From Pseudomonas sp. UYIF39 (lineage in GTDB: Bacteria > Pseudomonadota > Gammaproteobacteria > Pseudomonadales > Pseudomonadaceae): a stretch of 64,000 nucleotides of DNA. The notes below the pieces were generated by a model. It saw only the letters and a program-made list of their open reading frames with translations, made no database searches and had not been told where the DNA came from. The stretch is taken from NCBI RefSeq assembly GCF_029963765.1, contig NZ_JALBYU010000026.1, positions 18,702 through 82,701 of the forward strand, in the 5' to 3' direction. Made by a program: the position numbers and the translations under genes. Shown in pieces: positions 10,827-22,448 of the stretch; within the stretch, counting starts at the first letter, position 1, and each line of letters begins with the position of its first letter.

Positions 10827-11022
10827 GGCTACGTCCTTGTTCTCGTTGATAGCAATGTGCAGCGCTCCAAACCCTGGATTGCCGCGAGCAGAGTATTGCT
10901 CATGTCACGCTATTCGTCGCGTCGATGTTCCGTCCGGTACCTTTTTTTATCCGACCTGCACCCCGTCCCGGCAACTGGAACGCTGCGGGACGAATAGTGC
11001 CTGGAATCCCTGAAGGTCTATT

Positions 11023-13182
<2,160 letters not shown>

Positions 13183-13295
13183 AGGTGCTCCTGCAAAGGG
13201 GGGACAGTTCTTGGCTCTGGTTTTTTTTGAGGGCGAGCGAGCCCTCGATGGCGAGAGGGCTCGCCACGAGGTCATTCAGGACAAAGGTGAGGGCG

Positions 13296-13613
13296 TCAAA
13301 CCGCGGGCGGTTTTCGCGCTGCTCGAGGCTTTTTCTCGTTGGCTTTTTCGCCCGGCGGGATGACCTTGGCGGCAGCCGCGGGCTTGGCTTTGGTTTTTGG
13401 CTCCGCTGCCTTGCCATTGGGTTTGCTGGCAGGGGTCTTGGTGGCGGCGGTTTTGCTGGCAGCGGCTTTTGGCGATTTGCTCGGTGCCAGGGCTTCGGCT
13501 TCAGCCAGCTTGCGGGCCATCTCCCAGTGGCGAGCGTCCTGGCCCTCGGGTTTTCCTTCCGATTCCCAAATCTGATAGGCGAATTCGCGGATGCGTTTAT
13601 CGTTAGTGCTCAT
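13296..13613 (-). CDS. DUF2934 domain protein with Lys/Ala/Pro-rich tail
   Basis: 105 residues. The N-terminal 40 residues match the DUF2934 pattern (IREFAYQIWESEGKPEGQDA, then HWEMA). The rest is a low-complexity, strongly basic tail rich in Lys, Ala and Pro, resembling histone-like tails. It is probably cytosolic with a disordered tail that could bind nucleic acid or polymer; no function is established. AGGAG precedes the ATG. It is lodged between treY and glgX, a position also found in other pseudomonads, which suggests a role tied to glucan/trehalose stress metabolism. Confidence 0.8.
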   Translation of the reverse strand: MSTNDKRIREFAYQIWESEGKPEGQDARHWEMARKLAEAEALAPSKSPKAAASKTAATKTPASKPNGKAAEPKTKAKPAAAAKVIPPGEKANEKKPRAARKPPAV

Positions 13614-13634
13614 CGCAATGCTCCTGAACTGAAC

Positions 13635-16418
13635 TCAAGGGGTAGTTTGGATAAAAACATTGATTGGGAAATCCCCTAGCGCGGCGCTGATGTTCAGCTC
13701 CCTTTGGGGTGTGACTGCGGTGCTTGAAAAAAGTCCCTTCAAATGTGCATCAGGGTGGGTGAACGGTAATTTCACCCGTGTATCGCCCCACAGCGGCGCG
13801 TCAATCCATGGCTCGGCACTGTTTTTCAGCAATTGGGCGCAGCGTATCGGTACGATCACGATGGCGCGTTTTCCTTCCAGCGAGCGAGCAAATGCGAGCA
13901 CCCGGTGAGCCTGGCTGCCGACGACTTCAAGGGCTTGATACGTCCCTCGCTGAAACAGCTCGGTGTGCTCCTGTCGCAGGTACAACACTTGAGCGATCAG
14001 CGCTTGTTTAATGCGCCCGTCCCGCCAGTCAGCCAACAGCTCGGGCAGTTCCAATGGCGTCTGCAACGACTGCTGACGGCTGGCGTAATCCACCGGCCGG
14101 CGGTTGTCAGGATCGACCAGCGAGAAATCCCAGTACTCGTTGCCCTGATACAGGTCAGGTACCCCCGGCACGGTCATGCGCAGCAAGGTTTGCGCCAACC
14201 CGTTGAGGGCGCCGGGGACGGCGATGCTGTTGGCTGCTTTGCCGAGGGCAGTGCGTAACAGTTCACCTTCGGGGCTCAGAAGCAGACGTTGCAGGAAGTG
14301 CTGAACCGCTTGTTCGTAAGCTTCGTTCGGCGCGCTCCAGCTGCTTTGCAACTTGGCTTCGCGCAAGGCTTTCTGTTGCCACTGCCACATACGTTGAGTG
14401 TAGTGCTCCAGAGCTGCTTGATCATCACTGCGCAAATCGAGCGGCCAGCTGCCGAGGATCGCTTGATAGAGGATCAACTCATCGCCCGCAGTCGGCATCT
14501 GGTCATCATCGCGCAGGGGCCGGGCGAGGGCCTGCCAGAGCGTCACTTGCTCGGCGTACCAGGCACTGCGCTCGCTCAGCACCGCCAGGCGTGCGCGGGT
14601 GTCTTCGCCGCGTTTGTGGTCGTGGGTCGCGGTGGTCAGCAAATTATCGGGGAACGTTTCGAGACGGTTGATGCAAGCCTCATGGAAATCGGCCACCGGC
14701 GCGCTGAACTGCTCGGTGCTGAAGCCCACGTCATTGCGCGACAACAATGTCGCCGAGCGATAGAACGCGGTGTCCTCCACAGCCTTCGCCGCCGCCGGCG
14801 ACGTCAGTTGCTGAAAACGCACACAGGCATGCTTGAGCATCTTGCGCGGCTGGCCCAACGGGCGTTTGCGCCACGGCTCACCCCCCAGCCAACTGGCCAG
14901 GCAATCGAGTACCGGCCAGTCGGCCTCGCCGAGGGTAAGCCTGGCACCGTCCATGGCTTGCTGGAAAAACACATCGTCTTCAGCCGACCGCCCACGGGGG
15001 CTGATATAGGTGCGGTACACCGGGAAATGCACGATCAGTTCCTGCAACGCCCGACGAATCGCACCGAGGGTCAGGTCGCGGGTCATCAGGTCATCCCGGG
15101 CCACTTGCAACAGGGCCTGGGCGACGCTTTCGAAGTCTCCTGCGAGGGAGCCGTTGAGGATCTGCTGGCGGGCCAGTTGCGCTTCCTGACAGAAATCGGC
15201 GGGCCGTTCGCTGTAGCGATTCCACAGTTCGCCCAGGGTGTCGGCGCCTTCGGGAGCGTGTTGAAGCAGCGACAACTGATTCATGAACTCGTAACCCGTG
15301 GTGCCATCCATCGACCAGTCACGGTGCAGGGTTTCACCTTCGCCGAGGATCTTCTCGACGTAGATTGGCAGATGCCGGTCCGGCGACAGGCTGTCGACCC
15401 GCCGCCGCAATTTGCGGCAGTAACCCCGAGGGTCGGCGAGGCCGTCGATGTGGTCGATGCGCAGACCGTCAACCAGGCCTTCGGCCACCAGCTCGAAGAT
15501 TTTCGCGTGGGTGGCTTCGAACACGGCGGGGCGTTCGACCCGCAGGCCGCCCAGTTCGTTGACATCGAAAAAACGCCGCCAGTTGATGTCATCTGCCGCC
15601 GTGCGCCAACTGGCCAGGCGATAACTTTGGAGTTCAAGCAATTGGTGCAGGCGCTGGAAACCTTCGTCGGTGAGCGAGTCGTAAGCGCTGAGGTTTTGCT
15701 GGATGGCCTGCAGAATCGCCGGATCACTGGCCAGCTCACTCAGCTCTGCTTTCAGCGGCATCGCCAGACTGTGGGCGTCGGTCTGGTAACTCAAGGTGCT
15801 GAAACGGTCTGCCAGCGACTTGAGCGACTCGGCGCTCAGCGGGTCATCGGTCCTGAGCAGTTCGCCGTAATGGGTCGGGCAGATCGGGAAGTGATGCTCA
15901 TAGTGCTCGACATAAAACGCGCCCTTTTGCGCATCGAAGCGCAGGCGCAGGGTGCCGTCTTGCAAGGCAATGCCGTAGTCGCTGCCGAGGAAGGGCAACA
16001 GCAACTGGCCTACCATCAACGGATCGGGCGAATGCCACTGGATATCGAAGAACTCGCCGTAAGGGCTCAGGCGCCCCCACTCCAGTAACTCCTGCCACCA
16101 GGGATTATCACCACCGCCGACGGCCATGTGGTTGGAGACGATGTCGAGGATCAGCCCCATGTTCAGCTCGCGCAATGCGCTGACCAAACGCCGCAGCGCC
16201 GCTTCGCCGCCCAGTTCCGGGTTGACCGTGGTCGGGTCCACGACGTCGTAGCCATGCATGGAACCGGCGCGAGCACTCAGTAGCGGTGACGCATAGACAT
16301 GGCTGATGCCCAGGCTGGCGAAGTACGGCACCAGCGGCACCGCATCGTCCAGCGTGAAGCCTTTATGGAACTGCAGCCGCAGGGTCGCCCGCAGCGGTTG
16401 GATAAGCGTTTGCTTCAT
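13635..16418 (-). CDS. treY: Malto-oligosyltrehalose synthase TreY
   Basis: 927 residues. TreY converts the reducing-end alpha-1,4 bond of maltodextrins to alpha,alpha-1,1, giving maltooligosyl trehalose. Seen: the long insert-bearing GH13 barrel beginning LRLQFHKGFTLDDAVPLVPY, ISHVYASPLLSARAGSMHGY, the nucleophile region DGLRIDHIDGLADP, the acid/base region YVEKILGEGE and TATHDHKRGEDTRAR. The ATG overlaps the malQ stop (ATGA, 16415-16418), indicating translational coupling. TreZ, two genes upstream, completes trehalose release. Confidence 0.95.
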   Translation of the reverse strand: MKQTLIQPLRATLRLQFHKGFTLDDAVPLVPYFASLGISHVYASPLLSARAGSMHGYDVVDPTTVNPELGGEAALRRLVSALRELNMGLILDIVSNHMAVGGGDNPWWQELLEWGRLSPYGEFFDIQWHSPDPLMVGQLLLPFLGSDYGIALQDGTLRLRFDAQKGAFYVEHYEHHFPICPTHYGELLRTDDPLSAESLKSLADRFSTLSYQTDAHSLAMPLKAELSELASDPAILQAIQQNLSAYDSLTDEGFQRLHQLLELQSYRLASWRTAADDINWRRFFDVNELGGLRVERPAVFEATHAKIFELVAEGLVDGLRIDHIDGLADPRGYCRKLRRRVDSLSPDRHLPIYVEKILGEGETLHRDWSMDGTTGYEFMNQLSLLQHAPEGADTLGELWNRYSERPADFCQEAQLARQQILNGSLAGDFESVAQALLQVARDDLMTRDLTLGAIRRALQELIVHFPVYRTYISPRGRSAEDDVFFQQAMDGARLTLGEADWPVLDCLASWLGGEPWRKRPLGQPRKMLKHACVRFQQLTSPAAAKAVEDTAFYRSATLLSRNDVGFSTEQFSAPVADFHEACINRLETFPDNLLTTATHDHKRGEDTRARLAVLSERSAWYAEQVTLWQALARPLRDDDQMPTAGDELILYQAILGSWPLDLRSDDQAALEHYTQRMWQWQQKALREAKLQSSWSAPNEAYEQAVQHFLQRLLLSPEGELLRTALGKAANSIAVPGALNGLAQTLLRMTVPGVPDLYQGNEYWDFSLVDPDNRRPVDYASRQQSLQTPLELPELLADWRDGRIKQALIAQVLYLRQEHTELFQRGTYQALEVVGSQAHRVLAFARSLEGKRAIVIVPIRCAQLLKNSAEPWIDAPLWGDTRVKLPFTHPDAHLKGLFSSTAVTPQRELNISAALGDFPINVFIQTTP

Positions 16419-18493
16419 TGGTCACGCTCGGCCGCCTGAAGCCGCGCACAGGCAAGCAGTTCCAGGCGTCGGGCGGCGTCCGGGTCATCGAGCAAGGCTT
16501 CACTGTCGCCGGGCAAGCGTCGGGACCAGTTGGGGTGCGTGTCGGTGGTGCCGGGCAAATTGGCCTGCTGCTCGATGCCCAGGGCATCTTCCAGCGGCAG
16601 CAACACCAGCGGCGCACGGGTATGACCGAGGAACCGTATCGCGGCGTCGAGCACCTGATCGGTTTCATGGGACTCTTCGCGAAAGTTCTGCGGGTCTTCG
16701 CTCAACACCCGGCGCAGGCCTTCACGCTCGCGTTCGCGGTGGTGGCGCCATTCGATTTCACCCGGGGCGTCAACCATGCCCAGTCGGGCGTTCCAGTCGA
16801 TATCGTGGCCATGCCACCAGCCATTGAGCGTCGGCAGGTCATGGGTGCTGGTGGTCGCGAGGGCGTTGTCCGGCCAGTCGAGAATCGTTTTGAAGTGCGC
16901 GTTGTCCTGCTCGAACAGCAGCACGCGCATGCCGAGGATCGAGCGGGCGATGAGCTTTTCTCGCAACCCATCCGCTACGGTGCCGAGGTCTTCACCGAGG
17001 ACGATGGCTTGATGCCGATGGGACTCGAGGGTCAGCAAACGCAGCAGGTCGTCCACCGGGTAGTAGAGATAGGCGCCGTCGGCAGGTGACGCGCCATTGG
17101 GGATCACCCAAAGCCGTTGCAGGCCCATGACATGATCGATGCGCAGGCCACCGGCGTGAGCAAAATTGGCGCGGAGCATTTCGATGAAGGCACGAAAGCC
17201 ATTGCGTATCAGACCTTCGGGCGAGAATGCGGAGATCCCCCAGCCCTGACCGGTGCGGTTAAGGATGTCGGGCGGTGCGCCCACGGTCAGCGAGGCGAGT
17301 AATTCGTCCTGACGACTCCAGGCCTGACTGCCACCGCCATCGGCACCCACCGCCAGATCGGCGATCAAGCCAATGCTCATGCCGGCGCTGCGGGCGGCGG
17401 TTTGTGCGCGCTCCAGGCAGCGTGTGATCAGCCATTGGCAGAAGGCAAAGAAGCCGATGCGTCCGGCGTTCTCTTCGGCGAATTCGGCGAGGGCCGCGCT
17501 GCGCGGGTTTTGCCATTGCTCGGGCCACTGCCGCCAGTCGAGACTTTCACCCTTGGCGGCGCGGGACTCTTGAATGGCTTCAAAGCGGCAGTGGTTTTCC
17601 AGGGCTTCGCCAGCGGCGTGGCGGAAGCTGCTGAAGTCGGCATGCAACGGGTGTTCACCCTGCACAAAGCCTTCGTACAACGCTTGCAACAGACGATGTT
17701 TGGCTTCGGCCGCCACCGGCCAATCAATCAACGGCAAGGCTTCAAGGTGCTTGAGTTCTGCCGCCAGGCCTGTGGCATCAATCGCAGTACGCAACGCTCC
17801 ATCACCCAGGATGGCGCCCGGCGCGGCATATACACTGTTGAGAAATAAACGGCTGGAAGGCGAATACGGGCTGTAACGCTGAGTGTCGCTGCCGAACATC
17901 GCATGCAGCGGACTGATCGCCAGCGCTTCAGCACCGCGCTCGCCGGCGACTCGGGCAAGGTCTTCCAGCGCCTGGGTATCGCCGAAACCACCATCGCCCG
18001 GACGACGCAGCGAGTACAACTGCACGCTAAGGCCCCAGGCGCGCGGTATCGGACTGTCGACGGCATCGCCGACGCTGTAGCAGCGCGTCGGTGCCACGGC
18101 CAACGTAAATTGTTGTCCGTCGATGCTGACATGTTGATAACCGATCGGGATCAGGCCGGGGAGTATCGCCTCGGCATCCAGTTTCAGGTTGAGTCGCGAG
18201 CCATCTTCGAGGTGGATCTCGCACGGTGTTTGCGGCTCAAAGTAATGCGCCAGGCTCAGGCCGACTCCGAAGTCTGCGGTCAGCAGCGGCGGCAGGTGTC
18301 GGGTCTGTTGCACCTGCTGCAGTTCCAGCAGGCTGGCGTCGATTTCCTGAGCGCTGCCGGCCGGGTGGCCGAGTCCGGTGAGGACGTTGCGTAACACTGA
18401 TGGGGCGACTTTCTGTGGGCGGCCGTTGGCGTCGATCCAGTCGACTGCCAGGCCTGCTCGGCTGGCCAGTATTTCCAGTTGCGCATCGCTCAT
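16415..18493 (-). CDS. malQ: 4-alpha-glucanotransferase MalQ (amylomaltase)
   Basis: 692 residues, GH77. It transfers glucan segments between maltodextrins, lengthening short chains so that TreY can act. Seen: SPYSPSSRLFLNSVYA, the nucleophile region LRIDHVMGLQRLWVIPNG, the acid/base IVLGEDLGTV, and TSTHDLPTLNGWW. The open frame starts at 18553, but the ATG at 18493 overlaps the treZ stop (ATGA) and gives MSDAQLEILASRAG, the normal N-terminus. It is coupled on both sides, treZ-malQ-treY. Confidence 0.94.
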   Translation of the reverse strand: MSDAQLEILASRAGLAVDWIDANGRPQKVAPSVLRNVLTGLGHPAGSAQEIDASLLELQQVQQTRHLPPLLTADFGVGLSLAHYFEPQTPCEIHLEDGSRLNLKLDAEAILPGLIPIGYQHVSIDGQQFTLAVAPTRCYSVGDAVDSPIPRAWGLSVQLYSLRRPGDGGFGDTQALEDLARVAGERGAEALAISPLHAMFGSDTQRYSPYSPSSRLFLNSVYAAPGAILGDGALRTAIDATGLAAELKHLEALPLIDWPVAAEAKHRLLQALYEGFVQGEHPLHADFSSFRHAAGEALENHCRFEAIQESRAAKGESLDWRQWPEQWQNPRSAALAEFAEENAGRIGFFAFCQWLITRCLERAQTAARSAGMSIGLIADLAVGADGGGSQAWSRQDELLASLTVGAPPDILNRTGQGWGISAFSPEGLIRNGFRAFIEMLRANFAHAGGLRIDHVMGLQRLWVIPNGASPADGAYLYYPVDDLLRLLTLESHRHQAIVLGEDLGTVADGLREKLIARSILGMRVLLFEQDNAHFKTILDWPDNALATTSTHDLPTLNGWWHGHDIDWNARLGMVDAPGEIEWRHHREREREGLRRVLSEDPQNFREESHETDQVLDAAIRFLGHTRAPLVLLPLEDALGIEQQANLPGTTDTHPNWSRRLPGDSEALLDDPDAARRLELLACARLQAAERDQ

Positions 18494-20286
18494 GGGCGCT
18501 CTCCATCCGGGGTTAGCAAAGGGGCTGTGGCCGTGAGGCTGACTAGCGCGCAATACGGGGCAAGTGTGCCCTGATCCAACAGGCCGGCTGACTGTGGCGG
18601 GTATTCGAACAACAACGAAGCGTCGGCCTGTGGGGAGTGGACCACCGGCGTGTCGCTGAGGTTCAGGTCAATGCACAGCAGGCTGCCATCGCCCAGTCGC
18701 CAGCGCGCCGTTACTGCGCCTGCGCCCAGCACGTCCGCGCCCAATGCTTGAGCACCGGGCAGACGAGGAATGATCTGCTGATGGCGGATCTGCAACAGTT
18801 GGCGATACAGGTCGTGTATGGCGGATTGTCGGGTTGATGTCAGCTCGGGGCGTGAAGCCTCAAAGGTCTGGCGCGCGTTGGGGTCGGGAATCTGCTCGCG
18901 TTTGTGCGGATCAGCAAACGCGCTGAAGGCGGCAAACTCGTTACGTCGTCCCTCGCGGACCAACTTCGCGAGTTCACCGTGATGGCTGGTGAAGAACAGG
19001 AACGGTTGCTCGGCGGCGAACTCGTCGCCCATGAACATCAGCGGGATCATCGGTGACAACAGCAGCAAGGCGGTGGCTGCCTTGAGCGCATCGGGGTTGG
19101 CCAGTTGATGCAGCCGTTCGCCCAAGGCGCGGTTGCCGATCTGGTCGTGGTTTTGCAGAAACAGCACGAAAGCGCTGGGCGGCAAATGACCGCTGGGCTC
19201 ACCGCGGGTTGTACCGTGACGGGTCACGTGGCCCTGAAACACAAAGCCCTTGCTCAGGCAGCGCGCCAGTTGTTCAGTGGGGTTTTGCGCATAGTCGGCG
19301 TAATAGGCGTCGGTTTCGCCGGTCAGCAGCACGTGCAAGGCGTTGTGGCCGTCGTCGTTCCACTGCGCGTCGAAGCCTTCTTCGAGCAGGCGGGCCTGGT
19401 TGTGTTCGTTTTCAACGGTCAGCCACACATGCCTGCCCGGATCGGTTTGCTGGCGAACCTTTTGCGCCAGTTCCTGAAGAAAGTCCGGGTCTTCAATGGC
19501 GTGCACCGCGTCCAGGCGCAAGCCATCGAAGCGGTACTCCAGCAACCACATCAACGCATTGTCGATGAAGAAGTCCCGCACCTCGCGCCGCCGGAAGTCG
19601 ATGGCCGCGCCCCATGGGGTGTGCTTGTCTTCGCGGAAGAAGCCCTTGGCGTAGTGATGCAGGTAATTGCCGTCCGGGCCGAAGTGGTTGTAGACCACGT
19701 CGAGAATCACCGCCAGGCCAAGACCGTGGGCGGTGTCGATCAGGTGTTTGAGTTGTTCGGGAGTGCCATAGGAGGCTTGCGGCGCGTAGGGCAGAACCCC
19801 GTCGTAACCCCAATTGCGATCACCGGGGAACTGCGCCAGGGGCATCAGTTCGATCGCGCTGATGCCCAGCTCCACGAGGCGCGCCAAGTGCTGTTCGACT
19901 TCGCTGAAGCCGCCGAGCGCACCGACGTGCAATTCGTAGATCACCGCCTCATTCCACGGCCGCCCGCGCCAGGCGCTGTGTTTCCATTGATAGGCAAGTG
20001 GATCGACCACCACGCTGTGGCAGTCGATATCACCGGCCTGCGCGCGGGAGGCCGGGTCGGGCACCGCAAGTTCCCCGTCGATGTTGTAGCGGTAACGCGT
20101 GCCGGCGGGGCAGCAGGTGTTGATCACGAACCAGCCATCTGCCTGAGGCAGGAGTGGCAAGGGCTGTCCATCTTCCAGTTCGACACTGACGTAAAACGCA
20201 TCTGGCGCCCACAAGGCAAAACGCGTGTGCTCTGCGTCCAGCATGATTGCGCCGTGGGGCCAGGTCTCAAGGGTCCGTAACGGCAT
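18490..20286 (-). CDS. treZ: Malto-oligosyltrehalose trehalohydrolase TreZ
   Basis: 598 residues, the usual TreZ length. It hydrolyses maltooligosyl trehalose to release trehalose. Order: N-terminal E-set domain (RFALWAPDAFYVSVELEDG), EAVIYELHVGALGGFSEVEQ, LDVVYNHFGPDGN, the nucleophile in FDGLRLDAVHAIED, the acid/base in LTVENEHN, and FLQNHDQIGNRALGERL. It starts 13 bases after the glgA stop and its TGA overlaps the malQ ATG. With treY it forms the TreYZ route from glucan to trehalose. Confidence 0.95.
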   Translation of the reverse strand: MPLRTLETWPHGAIMLDAEHTRFALWAPDAFYVSVELEDGQPLPLLPQADGWFVINTCCPAGTRYRYNIDGELAVPDPASRAQAGDIDCHSVVVDPLAYQWKHSAWRGRPWNEAVIYELHVGALGGFSEVEQHLARLVELGISAIELMPLAQFPGDRNWGYDGVLPYAPQASYGTPEQLKHLIDTAHGLGLAVILDVVYNHFGPDGNYLHHYAKGFFREDKHTPWGAAIDFRRREVRDFFIDNALMWLLEYRFDGLRLDAVHAIEDPDFLQELAQKVRQQTDPGRHVWLTVENEHNQARLLEEGFDAQWNDDGHNALHVLLTGETDAYYADYAQNPTEQLARCLSKGFVFQGHVTRHGTTRGEPSGHLPPSAFVLFLQNHDQIGNRALGERLHQLANPDALKAATALLLLSPMIPLMFMGDEFAAEQPFLFFTSHHGELAKLVREGRRNEFAAFSAFADPHKREQIPDPNARQTFEASRPELTSTRQSAIHDLYRQLLQIRHQQIIPRLPGAQALGADVLGAGAVTARWRLGDGSLLCIDLNLSDTPVVHSPQADASLLFEYPPQSAGLLDQGTLAPYCALVSLTATAPLLTPDGERP

Positions 20287-20299
20287 CTATGAAAACCTC

Positions 20300-21886
20300 T
20301 TAATGTTTGCCCGATTTACCCAGTGCCTTGGTCACCAGTTTTTCGTAGAGTTCGGCGTACGGTTCGACCGCCTTGCACCAGTTGAAAGGCGCGGCCATGG
20401 CCCGGCAGCGCATGGCGTTGAGCAGGTCGGGGAAGGCAAAAACCTTGAAGGCCCGGCTCAGGGCTTCCTCGTAACTTTCGGCCGTGGATTCGTCGAACAG
20501 GAAACCGGTCACGCCGTTTTCAATGGTGTCGGCCAAACCCCCGGTATTACGTGCTACCGGCAACGAGCCGAAGCGCTGGGCGTACATCTGGCTCAGCCCG
20601 CAAGGCTCGTAACGCGAAGGCATCAGCAGGAAATCACTGCCGGCGAACATGCGACGGGCGTCGGTTTCGTTGAAACCGATGCGCACGCCGATCTGGCCTG
20701 GAAAGCGCAGGGCCAGCTCACGCATGGCTTGTTCTTCTTCCGGCTCGCCACGACCGATGATCGCGATTTGCCCGCCCGATTTGACGATGTACTCGGAGAC
20801 GGCTTCGGTCAGGTCCAGGCCTTTCTGATAGACCAGTCGCGAAACCACGGCGAACAGCGGACCTTCGCAGGCGTCCAGGCCGAACAGCTTACGCACGTGG
20901 GCGGCGTTGACCGCTTTGCCTTCCCAATCGCCAATTTTGAAGGGGCAGAACAGGTGCGGGTCGGTGGCGGCGTCCCAGCTTTCATCGATGCCGTTGGGAA
21001 TACCACTGAGCAGACCTTGCTGGGTCTTGGCGGAAAGAAAACCGTCGAGACCGCAGCCGAAGGCCGGGGTGGTGATTTCCTGGGCATAGGTGGCGCTGAC
21101 GGTGGTGATGTGGCTCGAATAAGCCATGCCGGCCTTGAGGAACGACATCTTGCCGTAGAACTCCATGCCTTCCTGTTGCAAAGCATGCAGGGGAATACCC
21201 AGTTCCGGGCACGAGCCAAGACTGGTCACGCCCTGATAGGCGAGGTTATGAATGGTGAACAGCGTCGGGGTGCGCTGTCCACGCCAGTGCATGTAAGCGG
21301 GCGCCAGGCCGGCAGGCCAGTCATGGGCGTGCACCAGGTCCGGGCACCAGTGAATTTGTGCAAGATTGGCGGCGATATCGGCGGCTGCCAGGCCCAGACG
21401 GGCGAAACGGATGTGGTTGTCCGGCCAGTCGCGGCCGTTGTTGGCGCCGTAAGGCGAACCCTCGCGCTCGTAGAGCTCGGGGCAGATCAACACGTAAATG
21501 ACCAGACCATCAGGCATGTCCATGCGCCCGATCTTGCAGGGAGGCAACGCGGCGTGACCACCGAGCTCACCAATGATATGAATCGGATTTTCGCTATGCA
21601 GCACTTGCGGGTAACCGGGAATCAACACTCGCACATCGTGCAAGTGAGCCATGGCTCGCGGCAGTGCTGCGGAAACATCGCCCAGACCACCGGTTTTCAC
21701 CAGATCGGCGATCTCCGAGGTGACGAACAGCACTTTCTTCTTGTTAGGGTTCTGGCTGGCCACCGGCGTCAGCGTCTTGGTGCCGGGTACGCTGATCGAT
21801 TGGTGACTGGGGGCGCTCACAGCGCTCGTTTCGCCGACCTGCTGATGAGCACGTTCTCCCTGAATGTCTAAAGCCGCACTGATCAT
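20300..21886 (-). CDS. glgA: Glycogen synthase GlgA
   Basis: 528 residues, GT5 glycosyltransferase that elongates alpha-1,4-glucan from a nucleotide glucose. The N-terminal nucleotide-sugar motif appears as VKTGGLGDVSAALP after about 45 poorly conserved residues. The C-terminal half has SRYEPCGLSQMYAQRFG and ARNTGGLADTI. The open frame continues upstream to 22054, but the ATG at 21886 has GGAG at 7-base spacing and begins MISAALDIQGERA. First gene of the minus-strand glucan/trehalose operon. No glgC (ADP-glucose pyrophosphorylase) is in the window, so the source of its donor is not explained here. Confidence 0.93.
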   Translation of the reverse strand: MISAALDIQGERAHQQVGETSAVSAPSHQSISVPGTKTLTPVASQNPNKKKVLFVTSEIADLVKTGGLGDVSAALPRAMAHLHDVRVLIPGYPQVLHSENPIHIIGELGGHAALPPCKIGRMDMPDGLVIYVLICPELYEREGSPYGANNGRDWPDNHIRFARLGLAAADIAANLAQIHWCPDLVHAHDWPAGLAPAYMHWRGQRTPTLFTIHNLAYQGVTSLGSCPELGIPLHALQQEGMEFYGKMSFLKAGMAYSSHITTVSATYAQEITTPAFGCGLDGFLSAKTQQGLLSGIPNGIDESWDAATDPHLFCPFKIGDWEGKAVNAAHVRKLFGLDACEGPLFAVVSRLVYQKGLDLTEAVSEYIVKSGGQIAIIGRGEPEEEQAMRELALRFPGQIGVRIGFNETDARRMFAGSDFLLMPSRYEPCGLSQMYAQRFGSLPVARNTGGLADTIENGVTGFLFDESTAESYEEALSRAFKVFAFPDLLNAMRCRAMAAPFNWCKAVEPYAELYEKLVTKALGKSGKH

Positions 21887-22448
21887 ATGAATCTCCCGTG
21901 TTGGTGATCTAATTCTTAGGTCTGGCAAAAACGGTGTTTCGTGGCCAATTCCTGTGGCCGGGCGCAAACGCGCTACGCATCGGTGAGCAAGCGCTGCCAA
22001 TACGATGAAGCAGAATGGCTGTTGAGATCGTTGCAAGGATTGCACCAGTCGCAACGCCCCACTCTTTAAGCTGACCCGTCACGACCGGTAAAAGTTTCGA
22101 CTTTCTTTCCGCTTTTTGACCGGCCGGTTTTGCCCCGCGGAAATGAGTCTAGGCCAGAACTTAGAGCGGGGGAGACTAGATGGCAAAATTGTTCGACAAT
22201 CGGTTTAAAGAGGTACGGACGTACCGTTTGGAGCGACAAACGCACCGACGAAGGGCATGTTTTTTTGCAGTTTTGCCTCAAAAAATATTCAAGCTGACAC
22301 ATGAATGTGCGAAGCGCGGCAATGGTCGCGCACCGTTGTGGTGCGCGGCGGTCAGTCCCGTCTTTGGCCGAACCGCTGCCTTACAGCCGGCCATACTGCC
22401 TTGTTATAGTCCGGGCCTCATTTTCTACCCGGTAAAAGGATCACTGCC
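21887..22448. promoter_or_regulatory. Divergent intergenic region between glgA and the dienoyl-CoA isomerase gene
   Basis: 562 bases with no convincing ORF; it must hold the promoters of both divergent units. Visible structure: an inverted repeat GGTAC-GGAC-GTACC (22212-22225) and a stem-loop with 8-bp stem CGCGCACC/GGTGCGCG (22327-22347). The long distance to glgA leaves room for regulator sites, but no known operator was recognised. Confidence 0.5.

Noticed and set aside
10964..10992. Stem CGTCCCG/CGGGACG as a terminator for glgX
   Set aside because: On the minus strand it is followed by an A-run rather than a U-run, so it does not fit an intrinsic terminator.
14289..16088. 599-codon plus-strand frame opposite treY
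   Set aside because: Antisense shadow without motifs; TreY is clear on the other strand.
22066..22302. 78-codon minus-strand frame in the glgA upstream region
   Set aside because: No ribosome site, no conserved features, and it lies where the glgA promoter should be.
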